Source of the DNA: WYEN01 sp049976205
Lineage (GTDB): Archaea; Thermoproteota; Thermoprotei_A; Sulfolobales; AG1
NCBI GenBank assembly: GCA_049976205.1
Contig: JBMFIR010000045.1
Coordinates: forward strand, 1 to 10,707
Length of the DNA: 10,707 bases
Direction: 5' to 3'
Below the pieces are notes generated by a model, which saw only the letters and a program-made list of their open reading frames with translations, did no database searches and was not told the origin of the DNA. Positions 1 to 6,762 of the stretch are shown one piece after another; positions within the stretch are counted from its first letter, which is position 1; each line of letters begins with the position of its first letter. The translations under genes were made by a program, and so were the position numbers.

Positions 1-84
1 CGCTACTATGGGTATAGATATCGCCAAGATCAAGACCACGGCAATTGTCAATATAATAATTTTTATAGAGTTACCATACCTCAA
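1..84 (-). CDS. N-terminus of a secreted or membrane-anchored protein (partial, runs off the left edge)
   Basis: Only the first 28 codons are in the window. They start at TTG (84-82) and read MRYGNSIKIIILTIAVVL and onward, with about 18 uninterrupted hydrophobic residues after one lysine. This is a signal peptide or N-terminal membrane anchor, so the protein probably works outside or in the membrane. The start is chosen because GGTGAT, the core of the archaeal Shine-Dalgarno sequence, lies four bases upstream (94-89), and a TATA-like element lies about 25 bases above the expected transcript start. In-frame GTG (93-91) and TTG (138-136) codons are alternative starts without a ribosome site. 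The frame is open up to an in-frame TAG at 156-154. Function cannot be told from this fragment. Confidence 0.6.
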   Translation of the reverse strand, partial: MRYGNSIKIIILTIAVVLILAISIPIVA

Positions 85-88
85 ATAT

Positions 89-94
89 ATCACC
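89..94 (-). promoter_or_regulatory. Shine-Dalgarno site GGTGAT for the gene at 84-1
   Basis: GGTGAT matches the centre of the GGAGGTGATC complement of the archaeal 16S rRNA 3' end. It stands four bases before the TTG start, which decides that start over the in-frame GTG that overlaps it. Confidence 0.55.
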
Positions 95-110
95 TTTTTT
101 TCTGTATAGA

Positions 111-121
111 GAATTTTAAAT
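111..121 (-). promoter_or_regulatory. Candidate TATA box for the gene at 84-1
   Basis: The minus strand reads TTTAAAATT within an AT-rich stretch. Its centre near 116 predicts a transcript start near 91, giving a very short leader. The assignment rests on spacing and composition only. Confidence 0.35.
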
Positions 122-155
122 TTTATCACACGGATCAAATTTATCTTGATATCCT

Positions 156-163
156 AAAGAAAA
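156..163 (-). terminator. Possible oligo-T terminator after the Trm5-like gene
   Basis: The minus strand reads TTTTCTTT about 75 bases after the stop codon of the methyltransferase gene. Archaeal termination often needs only a T-rich stretch. No hairpin is evident and the signal is weak. Confidence 0.25.
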
Positions 164-236
164 GTCTCCTTATCGTAATCCACTTGATAAATCACCAAGA
201 ATCTTATTCTTTTCAAGTATTGAATATTTATTATTT

Positions 237-1043
237 TTATCTAAGATTAGCTATGCACCTAAATATATTTTTCTTAGCTGAGTACTCTCTGACTATGATA
301 CAGTCTTCAACTAGTAATTCATTTTCTGCTAAAACTCTTCTCATAGACCCTATATCATCTGCTAACACATAGAGTATTAATCTACCATCTCTCTTTAATG
401 GTTTCGAAATATACTTAATGAAAAAATCTATTTTAGTTGGGTTATCAGCAATGATTACGTCGAAAGTCTTCTCTCTCAAAGCATTTATTACGTGAATAGC
501 TTCTCCCACAATAGGTTCTACAATACCGATGAGTTTATTTAATTTAATAGATTTCTTCATTGCTTCAACAGCGTAGATATTTAAGTCTGAGGCGACTACG
601 TATACATTTTTTCTCTTAGCTATATTTAGTGCATAGGCACCGTATCCTGCGAATAGATCGAGGACTTTATCACCGTCTGAGACTAACTCAGTTACTCTAG
701 CTCTTTCAGTAGATAGTCGTGGATTCACATACATTCTCTTAATATCCACATAAAACTTGATACTGTTCTCGGTATAGATAGTATCTGATTTTTCTTCCCC
801 AGCTATATGTATTGTTTCAGAGATCCTGTATACGCCTGAGACATCTCTCCTAGCATAAACTGATCTCACGTTTTTATGGATCTTCATAATAGCTTCACCA
901 ATTTCTCTCGAATGTATCATTAGTTCATCAGGGATCTTTATTAATGCTATTTCTCCAATTATATCGAAACTTCTAGGGAGCTTCTTTGCGATCTCCTCAC
1001 CCAGTTTATCTGCTAGAAGATCTCTATAACTTTTTGAAATCAT
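237..1043 (-). CDS. Trm5-like class I tRNA methyltransferase (short form, altered NLP motif)
   Basis: Predicted SAM-dependent enzyme of the Trm5/Taw family, which modifies position 37 of tRNA (m1G37 or wyosine steps) in the cytoplasm. The first 115 residues match the Trm5 RNA-interacting middle domain: LPRSFDIIGEIALIKIP (22-38), the YRISETIHIAG stretch (72-82) and NPRLSTER (107-114). The Rossmann SAM site is VLDLFAGYGAYAL (127-139), followed by SDLNIYAVEAM (152-162). Two things are odd. At 268 residues it is shorter than the usual 330 or so, lacking the extra N-terminal D1 domain, and where Trm5 enzymes have an NLP motif for the target guanine it has ADNPTK (199-204). It could therefore be a Trm5 variant, a Taw-like wyosine enzyme or a diverged paralogue. 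It starts 13 bases after the stop of the upstream membrane gene, so the two are probably cotranscribed. The ribosome site is weak (AGGAT directly before ATG). Confidence 0.85.
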   Translation of the reverse strand: MISKSYRDLLADKLGEEIAKKLPRSFDIIGEIALIKIPDELMIHSREIGEAIMKIHKNVRSVYARRDVSGVYRISETIHIAGEEKSDTIYTENSIKFYVDIKRMYVNPRLSTERARVTELVSDGDKVLDLFAGYGAYALNIAKRKNVYVVASDLNIYAVEAMKKSIKLNKLIGIVEPIVGEAIHVINALREKTFDVIIADNPTKIDFFIKYISKPLKRDGRLILYVLADDIGSMRRVLAENELLVEDCIIVREYSAKKNIFRCIANLR

Positions 1044-1056
1044 ATCCTAAATTAAT

Positions 1057-2223
1057 TTATCTTAGAAAAATTATTGAGAGAATAAATAGTATGGCTGAAA
1101 TTATTATGATGATATTGTATCCTAAGCCTCCTAGTATCAACCATATGAGGAGATCCCCGATTACAGACCCTATCTCTAGAATAGACATATAGATGCCTAA
1201 TCCATAGCCGAAGGATCTTTGATTATACATGTTGTAAAGCGTGGTTGTAAACATATTGTTTAAGACACTAATAACAGCGTATACCAAACCGAGTAGGATG
1301 ATATACTCGATATTTACTGCTTGAGGAATAAGGTACAAGATAAATATAACTAGCGGGACTCTTAATGCACCTATTAAATAAGGCTTTGAAGCAGTTCCTG
1401 AGAGAAGAAGTATTGAGAAACCAGTTAATATACCTATGATTATATATATGATCAATAGTCCTTGTTGCCCAAGCAAGCTTCTAAAAGTAGCTGGTATAGG
1501 AACCATGATTAGTTCCACAGCTACACTAGTTAAGAGAGCTGAGATAATTACTGGTGTTACTGAATTCTGCGACTCAAACCAATTTCTCGTATAACTTGAT
1601 ACATCTCCTCTTATATCTGGTACTAATATCATGTATCTAGTAACTGTCGACACATTATCTATCTTACTTACTAGAGATCCGTATCTTCTCTCAAAACCTC
1701 TATAACTAATTAAAAACGGGAAAATTAGAGATATTAAGAAGCCTAGTAAAACTACTCTATATATCGCTGCAACAAGATTATGCTCTAAAAATAAGGTAAC
1801 TAATATTGCTACGTAAGTGAATCTTTGTAAAGAAGATGAGATTATAGAGTACCGAGACCACTCCTCAAAATAATAGGATTCGTTCAAAGAGACATTATGA
1901 GAGACTCTTCCGGTAGAGAGAGCAATAGAGTGAAAAATATAGCTTAGGATAAGTATTAGTAAATCATTATAGAAGTGAATTAAGAGATAAAGTGATACTA
2001 TTGAAGAGACAGTAGAAATTAGAGATACAAAACCGATTCTACCATCATCACTTATTTTTGAAGCAAATAAGTTAACTGGTATATATACTGAACTCCATAA
2101 CAAAGAGATCATTCCTAGCATATCTACCCCAACTTTATGAATAAGTGCGAAAAGAAGTAAGAAAACAAGATCACATGTTACTAAGAGACCAATATAAATA
2201 CTTCTAAGAAATACACTAAGCAT
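1057..2223 (-). CDS. MFS-like 12-helix membrane transporter
   Basis: A 388-residue integral membrane protein with about twelve hydrophobic segments, roughly at 8-29, 34-54, 62-84, 86-104, 133-148, 151-172, 222-246, 255-276, 281-301, 305-325, 340-362 and 366-387. A long hydrophilic loop at about 173-220 splits them 6+6, the layout of the major facilitator superfamily. SKISDDGRIGFV (55-66), between helices 2 and 3, resembles the MFS motif A loop (G-x-x-x-D-x-x-G-R), though the first glycine is missing. The substrate is unknown and could be a metabolite, a drug or a signal. The ATG start follows a clear TATA box, implying a leader of about 10 bases. The Trm5-like gene lies 13 bases downstream and probably shares the transcript. 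A non-MFS polytopic permease cannot be excluded. Confidence 0.75.
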   Translation of the reverse strand: MLSVFLRSIYIGLLVTCDLVFLLLFALIHKVGVDMLGMISLLWSSVYIPVNLFASKISDDGRIGFVSLISTVSSIVSLYLLIHFYNDLLILILSYIFHSIALSTGRVSHNVSLNESYYFEEWSRYSIISSSLQRFTYVAILVTLFLEHNLVAAIYRVVLLGFLISLIFPFLISYRGFERRYGSLVSKIDNVSTVTRYMILVPDIRGDVSSYTRNWFESQNSVTPVIISALLTSVAVELIMVPIPATFRSLLGQQGLLIIYIIIGILTGFSILLLSGTASKPYLIGALRVPLVIFILYLIPQAVNIEYIILLGLVYAVISVLNNMFTTTLYNMYNQRSFGYGLGIYMSILEIGSVIGDLLIWLILGGLGYNIIIIISAILFILSIIFLR

Positions 2224-2258
2224 TTTAATCCTGAGAATACGCTGACAAGTATACTAGC

Positions 2259-2268
2259 TTATAAAATT
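2259..2268 (-). promoter_or_regulatory. TATA box and BRE for the MFS/Trm5-like operon
   Basis: The minus strand reads GAAAATTTTATAAG, a purine/A-rich BRE followed by TTTTATAA. The centre near 2263 predicts a transcript start near 2238, about 15 bases before the ATG. The element is nearly palindromic and could in principle also fire rightward. Confidence 0.55.
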
Positions 2269-2348
2269 TTCTATTAGGAGTTGAAAAAGGAATCTAGAAT
2301 CTATTTAGTAAAAATCTTAAGAACGTATAGAAATTCAAAGATACTAAT

Positions 2349-2353
2349 AAAAA
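2349..2353 (-). terminator. Oligo-T terminator candidate after the four-cysteine gene
   Basis: The minus strand has TATTTTTATTAG beginning 5 to 8 bases after the stop codon at 2362-2360. A T5 run at this place fits archaeal intrinsic termination. No stem is visible. Confidence 0.35.
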
Positions 2354-2359
2354 TAGTTC

Positions 2360-2629
2360 TTATGGAGATATTATTAAAGGATCCATAAAGTCCACAGGGA
2401 GAGGTTTTCCTGATTTCACTATCTTATCATACTTATTTTCTAGGAATTCTATGAAGACAGGGCATGTGTCGTACTTACCGTCTCTATCACATTTAGATCC
2501 GAGTTTTAGAAAACACGCATTAGTTTTCTTATCATAGTAAGGACAGATCTTGTGGTATTTTTTCGCGCTTTTAAGCATTTTATCAACCCACTTCTTCTTC
2601 TGATCTACTTGAGCAACACCTGAGCTCAT
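2360..2629 (-). CDS. Small four-cysteine protein (conserved-looking, metal-site candidate)
   Basis: An 89-residue soluble protein with no recognised named family. It has a basic N-terminal helix (about 10-27, lysine-rich) followed by four cysteines at 29, 39, 47 and 56 in the setting KICPYYDKKTNACFLKLGSK and YDTCPVF. Two of them are CP dipeptides. The C-x9-C-x7-C-x8-C spacing could hold a zinc ion or an iron-sulfur cluster, but this is inference; the four could also form two disulfides. The C-terminus (57-89) is charged, then ends PLPVDFMDPLIISP. The start is firm: GAGGTGAG (2640-2633), an excellent archaeal ribosome site, stands just before the ATG, and a TATA box lies at 2671-2680. It is a single-gene unit, well translated by the look of its ribosome site. 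Confidence 0.75.
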   Translation of the reverse strand: MSSGVAQVDQKKKWVDKMLKSAKKYHKICPYYDKKTNACFLKLGSKCDRDGKYDTCPVFIEFLENKYDKIVKSGKPLPVDFMDPLIISP

Positions 2630-2632
2630 ATT

Positions 2633-2640
2633 CTCACCTC
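2633..2640 (-). promoter_or_regulatory. Strong Shine-Dalgarno site GAGGTGAG
   Basis: A seven-base match to the anti-Shine-Dalgarno complement (GAGGTGA), a few bases before the ATG of the four-cysteine gene. It is one of the best ribosome sites in the window and fixes that start. Confidence 0.7.
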
Positions 2641-2670
2641 TAATACTGAGGGGTATCCTAGCTTCAATAC

Positions 2671-2680
2671 ATTATAAATA
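2671..2680 (-). promoter_or_regulatory. TATA box for the four-cysteine gene
   Basis: The minus strand reads TATTTATAAT. The centre near 2675 predicts a start near 2650 and a leader of about 20 bases that contains the ribosome site. A second TATA-like element (ATTTATAT, around 2691-2700) lies further up and would give a longer leader. Confidence 0.5.
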
Positions 2681-2713
2681 ATTAAGAGAGATATAAATAT
2701 TTACGAGGATCAT

Positions 2714-3685
2714 TTAAAAATATCTATGTTGCCAAAAACCTTTAAAATCAATTTCTAAACCAATACCTAATTTAATAGCTTTCTTATACACTACATAAGC
2801 CACAGCAATATCCCATAGAGCAATTCCGTGAGATTTAAACAATGTCACCTGATCATCGCTACTCCTAGAGATATATTTAGAGACAACTTGCCATAACTCG
2901 TATACATTATCCCATGTGAGATATTTGTTCTCAACAGCTCTAATTAAATCCCCAGACTCCATCTTTGCTTGCTCTTTATCGTCTGTGACAACAAGATCTA
3001 TCTCCTCGAAAATTTCGGGATATGCCTCGGATCTTTGAGGGTTATTAGATCCTATAAGATTCAAATGAACACCTCTTTTAATAAGATCCTTAGATACAAA
3101 AGGATCACGAGAATTAGTGGCTGTGGAAATAATATCACTTTTCTCAAAAATAGTCTTTAGAGTATCTTGTATAGAGCATTTAAACCCTTTTCTAATTAAC
3201 TCACTACAAATTCTCTCAGCATTAGCTTTCTCTTTAGAATAAATAATAACGTTATTAGGTGTAAAAACCTCAGAAAGAGCTAGTGCTTGAGTAAATGCTT
3301 GTCTCCCAGAACCCACGACACCTATCACAGAAGAGTTTCTCCTCGCTAAATACTTAGACGCGATGGCACTAGCGGCACCTGTTCTAATTCTTCCTAGAAT
3401 ATCTGCCTCTATGACAGCTATCAACTCGCTCTTGCTAATCGAGTATAGCAAGATAACGAATACTGTTCTCATAGGTGTAGATAAGTATGTTTTGAGACCT
3501 GCTATATCCAAAGATTCTGCTGATGCACTCATTGTATGTAGAACATAACCTCCTCCATAAATTCTTCTTCTGGGGAGATTTTTTGCTCTACCTAATGCTT
3601 GATCTAAATGAATTCTCTCTATAGCCTCAATAGCCTCTTTGAAGCTAATGATCTTAGAAACCTCTTCTTCTCGCAAAAAAAGCAT
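2714..3685 (-). CDS. Ornithine cyclodeaminase / alanine dehydrogenase / mu-crystallin family enzyme
   Basis: A 323-residue NAD(P)-dependent enzyme of the OCD/mu-crystallin family, whose members include ornithine cyclodeaminase, archaeal alanine dehydrogenase and ketimine reductase. Characteristic blocks are GLKTY (63-67), ADILGRIRTGAASAIASKYL (94-113), the Rossmann nucleotide loop GVVGSGRQA (122-130), NLIGSNNP (209-216) with E220, and FKSHGIALWDIAVAY (283-297). The length is normal and no key block is missing. The substrate cannot be read from sequence: L-alanine, ornithine and cyclic imino acids are all possible. The start is ATG with GGGGG four to eight bases upstream. It lies 32 bases after the acyl-CoA synthetase gene on the same strand, so cotranscription is likely and suggests a shared role in amino or organic acid metabolism. 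Confidence 0.87.
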   Translation of the reverse strand: MLFLREEEVSKIISFKEAIEAIERIHLDQALGRAKNLPRRRIYGGGYVLHTMSASAESLDIAGLKTYLSTPMRTVFVILLYSISKSELIAVIEADILGRIRTGAASAIASKYLARRNSSVIGVVGSGRQAFTQALALSEVFTPNNVIIYSKEKANAERICSELIRKGFKCSIQDTLKTIFEKSDIISTATNSRDPFVSKDLIKRGVHLNLIGSNNPQRSEAYPEIFEEIDLVVTDDKEQAKMESGDLIRAVENKYLTWDNVYELWQVVSKYISRSSDDQVTLFKSHGIALWDIAVAYVVYKKAIKLGIGLEIDFKGFWQHRYF

Positions 3686-3717
3686 TGATGCCCCCTAAAG
3701 AAATTTTTTGTGAAAGC

Positions 3718-5673
3718 TTATTTCATCAAATGCAAGATCTTCCTTATATATTCAATAGATTCAGGGTTTTCTAGAGTAGTTACATCTCCAAGCTCTGAGC
3801 CTGTCACCAACGCCCTTAATACTCTCCTCATGATTTTACCACTTCTTGTTCTAGGCAGATCCTCGACTATAAAGATTTTCTCAGGAACAAAAACTTTACT
3901 TAGTCTATTAATAACAAGTTCTTTTAATTCTTTCTCTGTCTCCAGGGGATCTACTGAGACACCTAATTTAGATTTTGCGAAGCAGTATATAACCTCTCCT
4001 TTTATTTCGTGAGGAACGCCTATACAGGCGCTCTCAGCAATTTTAGGATGAGTATTTAGGATCCCTTCTAATTCTGCTGCACCAACTCTCATACCAGAGG
4101 TCTTGATCACGTCATCGGCTCTACCTAGTAAATACCAGTATCCCTCAGGATCTATATAGGCCCAGTCTCCATGATACCAGACACCACTAAATCTACTCCA
4201 GTAGGTCTCTATATATCTCTCAGGGTCCCTCCATAATCCTCTGGTCATCGATGGAAATGGTTTCTTAACAACTAGATACCCTACACCGCCTCTAACAGAT
4301 CTTCCCTCCTCATCAAATACATCGGCATCAACTCCTGGAGCAGGTCCCCATAAGGTAGATGGCTTCAGTTCTGTGATCACGCTAGGTAGAATAATGCATC
4401 CAAATACCTCGGTTCCTCCTGATAAATTGATCAGAGGTCTTCTTAACTCTCCAATATCTCTCATAACCCACCACCAAGTCTCTGGATCTATTGGTTCACC
4501 CGTGTTTCCAAAGACTCTTAAACTAGATAGATCATGAGCCTCAACATATTTGTTTCCATAAGACCTCAATATTCTGGCAGCCGTTGCTGCAAACCCTAAA
4601 TGCGTTACTCTGTGTTTCTCAATTATACTCCATACTCGATCTGGGGGATAGTCTATGGCTCCCTCTATCATGAGATGTGATGCGCCAAGTAGCTGGGATC
4701 CGAGGATCTGCCAAGGACCCATCATCCAGCCTATGTCAGTGATCCACCATAGCAGATCATTTTCTCGAATATCTAAATTAATAAAATGCTCAAGACCTGG
4801 TTTAAGTATAGATCCTATGTGGCTTATGAGAGCACCTTTAGGTCTTCCAGCCGTTCCAGATGTAAAGAGTAGTAGTGCTGGGTCGTTGGGATCCATCTCC
4901 GCAACATAGTCGGATTTCTCGTAGTGTCTCATGATATCGTGATACCATAGATCTCTCTGATCATTCCAAGGAATATCAATACCTAATCTCCTCACAACAA
5001 TTATATTAACATTTCTTAAACCAGCTAGAAGTATGGCTTCATCAGTATTTCTCTTATGCTCAATTACTCTCCCTCTCCTGATATACCCATCGACTGTAAC
5101 CACGATCTTAGAATCAGATAAACGTAGTCTATCAGCTACAGAGGGTGGGCTGAACCCCGAGAAAATTGGAGCAACAATCGCTCCTACCCTAAGCGCGGCC
5201 AGCATAGCGACAACAGCTTCAGGCATCATAGGCATATAGAGTGAAACAACATCTCCCTTACCAACATCTTGTGAAATTAGAAATGAGACGAATCTATCAA
5301 CTTCTGTCTTAAGATCCCCATAAGTATATTCTCTAACAGATCCGTCTTCACCAATCCAAGTAAAAGCCCTCTTTCCACCTAATCCTCGTTCCACATGTTT
5401 ATCTAAGACATTATAAGATGCATTTAGTTTACCATTTATATACCAAGAGGTCCACTCAATACCTTTAGAAATATCTAGAACCTCACTAAATTTCTTAAAC
5501 CACTGTATGTCTACAAGATCTGGGGCTATACCCCAGAACCATCTTAAGTTTCTAATACTTCTCTTAATAAAATCTTTATAACTCTTAAAGCCATATTTCT
5601 CAAGAAAACTTGTTATATTGGCACTATCAACAAGATCCTTTGGTGGTTTCCAGACAAAATCTCCATTAGTCAT
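3718..5673 (-). CDS. AMP-forming acyl-CoA synthetase (acetyl-CoA synthetase family, non-acetate pocket)
   Basis: A 651-residue adenylate-forming enzyme, the normal length for the acetyl-CoA synthetase branch, joining a carboxylic acid to CoA via an acyl-AMP. An ACS-type N-terminal region (about 27-95) is followed by the P-loop TSGTAGRPKG (271-280), GWMMGPW (315-321), GNTGEPIDPETW (389-400), the A5 block NLSGGTEVFG (416-425), the ribose-binding GDW (502-504), the hinge GRADDVIKTSGMRVGAAELE (517-536) and RTRSGKIMRR (608-617) with the adenylation lysine K613. The four positions that line the acetate pocket in bacterial Acs (Val, Thr, Val, Trp) are here M317, M318, T391 and G419. The Trp-to-Gly change is known to open this pocket to longer acids. 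The best guess is therefore a short- or medium-chain, branched-chain or hydroxy-acyl substrate rather than acetate. The OCD-family gene follows after 32 bases. The ATG start has only a weak GGGTA ribosome site. Confidence 0.9.
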   Translation of the reverse strand: MTNGDFVWKPPKDLVDSANITSFLEKYGFKSYKDFIKRSIRNLRWFWGIAPDLVDIQWFKKFSEVLDISKGIEWTSWYINGKLNASYNVLDKHVERGLGGKRAFTWIGEDGSVREYTYGDLKTEVDRFVSFLISQDVGKGDVVSLYMPMMPEAVVAMLAALRVGAIVAPIFSGFSPPSVADRLRLSDSKIVVTVDGYIRRGRVIEHKRNTDEAILLAGLRNVNIIVVRRLGIDIPWNDQRDLWYHDIMRHYEKSDYVAEMDPNDPALLLFTSGTAGRPKGALISHIGSILKPGLEHFINLDIRENDLLWWITDIGWMMGPWQILGSQLLGASHLMIEGAIDYPPDRVWSIIEKHRVTHLGFAATAARILRSYGNKYVEAHDLSSLRVFGNTGEPIDPETWWWVMRDIGELRRPLINLSGGTEVFGCIILPSVITELKPSTLWGPAPGVDADVFDEEGRSVRGGVGYLVVKKPFPSMTRGLWRDPERYIETYWSRFSGVWYHGDWAYIDPEGYWYLLGRADDVIKTSGMRVGAAELEGILNTHPKIAESACIGVPHEIKGEVIYCFAKSKLGVSVDPLETEKELKELVINRLSKVFVPEKIFIVEDLPRTRSGKIMRRVLRALVTGSELGDVTTLENPESIEYIRKILHLMK

Positions 5674-5700
5674 TAATTACCCAATATAAATAAATTATGT

Positions 5701-5710
5701 GTAAAATAAA
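5701..5710 (-). promoter_or_regulatory. Candidate TATA box for the acyl-CoA synthetase gene
   Basis: The minus strand reads TTTATTTTAC in the 63-base gap below the DHH gene. The centre near 5706 predicts a transcript start near 5681, just before the ATG. A second AT-rich element (TTTATTTATA, about 5685-5696) is too close to the ATG to serve it. Read-through from the upstream operon is the alternative. Confidence 0.35.
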
Positions 5711-5736
5711 GTCTTTATTAAGTAAATTCATTGCAT

Positions 5737-6762
5737 CTATATATACCTAATACTTTTTAATAGACTCAATACTTTAATTAGATTATCTACATTTAGCTTA
5801 ATTATCACAAGCGATGGATGTCCGCCCACGCTCTCGATCAATCCTTCTCTCTCGAGAAATGTCGCCACCTTATAAGCCTTACCAGGGAATTTTATGATCA
5901 GTATTATCTTATTGTCCTCATGAGGATCTAGCACAGACACTATAACAGGTGCTCTAAAGATCCTGTAAAGAGCTGAAGCTAGCGAAGAAGCACCTTTCCT
6001 ACGCCACTTTCTTCTAGCATCTACATATCTAAATAAACCTAGTTTTTGAGCAGATACTGCTAATTCATTTGCATAATTCTTCAATTCTCTATCTAATTCC
6101 TTTGATAAAGAAATCATTCTTTGCAACACGTCAGGATCGAGGGAAGAGTAAATATATTTAGGTGCTAACCACTCTACAACCTTGATCCATGAACTACTAT
6201 CCTTCTTATGAGCCATGTACTTAGATATACTAGATAGTAGCCTCATAATATTTCTTAGGTCACTGGGAACCTTAAGTCCCTGATCCATGTAATAGATCGT
6301 TAAAACAAATTTCTCTAACCTGGGGTTCTTGCTCGCTCCCTCAAGTAATATTTTATCGTAGAGGATCTTTGAAGTGGGTACATAACCTACTAAAGGTTCA
6401 TCAATGAGATCCATGAACCTATATAATTCCCTATGAGTTGACATGTGGTGATCAGCATATATAATCTTGGTCTCTCCACATTTGAGCCTATATTCTCTTA
6501 AGGACTCATATGAGATTTTTATAATAGGTATATCTAATATCGCTAATGCATCATAGCAGAGAGCGCTACTAAGATTTTTAAAGGCTCCATAAGGTTCTGA
6601 TGGTCTAAGATCCACGTCTAAGCATCTTTTAATAGGATAAGCACACTCGTATTTTTGAGAATAAAGAATCGTGGCTGCAGCCACAGCACCATCAGCATCC
6701 CAATCAGCGAATACTAAAACTCCTTCCTTTCTTAGTCCAGGCATTATCCTCCACAAATTCAC
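5737..6762 (-). CDS. DHH/DHHA1 family phosphoesterase
   Basis: A 341-residue predicted metal-dependent phosphodiesterase of the DHH superfamily (RecJ, NrnA/NrnB, GdpP-type enzymes), cytoplasmic. Motif I is FADWDADGAV (18-27) with D20, D22 and D24; motif II aspartate is D77 (LDIPI); motif III is ADHHMSTH (103-110). The DHHA1-type end has SVGGHP (311-316), the substrate-binding GGH loop. Metal ligands appear intact, so it should be active. Candidate substrates are short oligonucleotides, cyclic dinucleotides or nucleotide phosphates, which the sequence does not settle. The longest frame starts at GTG (6762-6760), whose last two bases are shared with the nagA TGA stop. The ATG at codon 7 (6744-6742), with GGAGG three bases upstream, is a competing start and leaves motif I intact. 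Translational coupling to nagA is likely either way. Confidence 0.85.
   Translation of the reverse strand: MNLWRIMPGLRKEGVLVFADWDADGAVAAATILYSQKYECAYPIKRCLDVDLRPSEPYGAFKNLSSALCYDALAILDIPIIKISYESLREYRLKCGETKIIYADHHMSTHRELYRFMDLIDEPLVGYVPTSKILYDKILLEGASKNPRLEKFVLTIYYMDQGLKVPSDLRNIMRLLSSISKYMAHKKDSSSWIKVVEWLAPKYIYSSLDPDVLQRMISLSKELDRELKNYANELAVSAQKLGLFRYVDARRKWRRKGASSLASALYRIFRAPVIVSVLDPHEDNKIILIIKFPGKAYKVATFLEREGLIESVGGHPSLVIIKLNVDNLIKVLSLLKSIRYI

Noticed and set aside
2281..2388. A 35-codon plus-strand frame starting at TTG, with AGGAG directly before it
   Set aside because: The ribosome site has no spacing, the frame runs antisense into the end of the four-cysteine gene, and the AT-rich composition alone can give such lysine/isoleucine-rich frames.
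4655..5239. Plus-strand open frames opposite the acyl-CoA synthetase
   Set aside because: They lie wholly antisense to a well-supported enzyme gene and have no recognisable motifs.
3718..5673. Naming this gene acs (acetyl-CoA synthetase)
   Set aside because: The residues that define the acetate pocket are all replaced, so the gene symbol would assert a substrate the sequence argues against.
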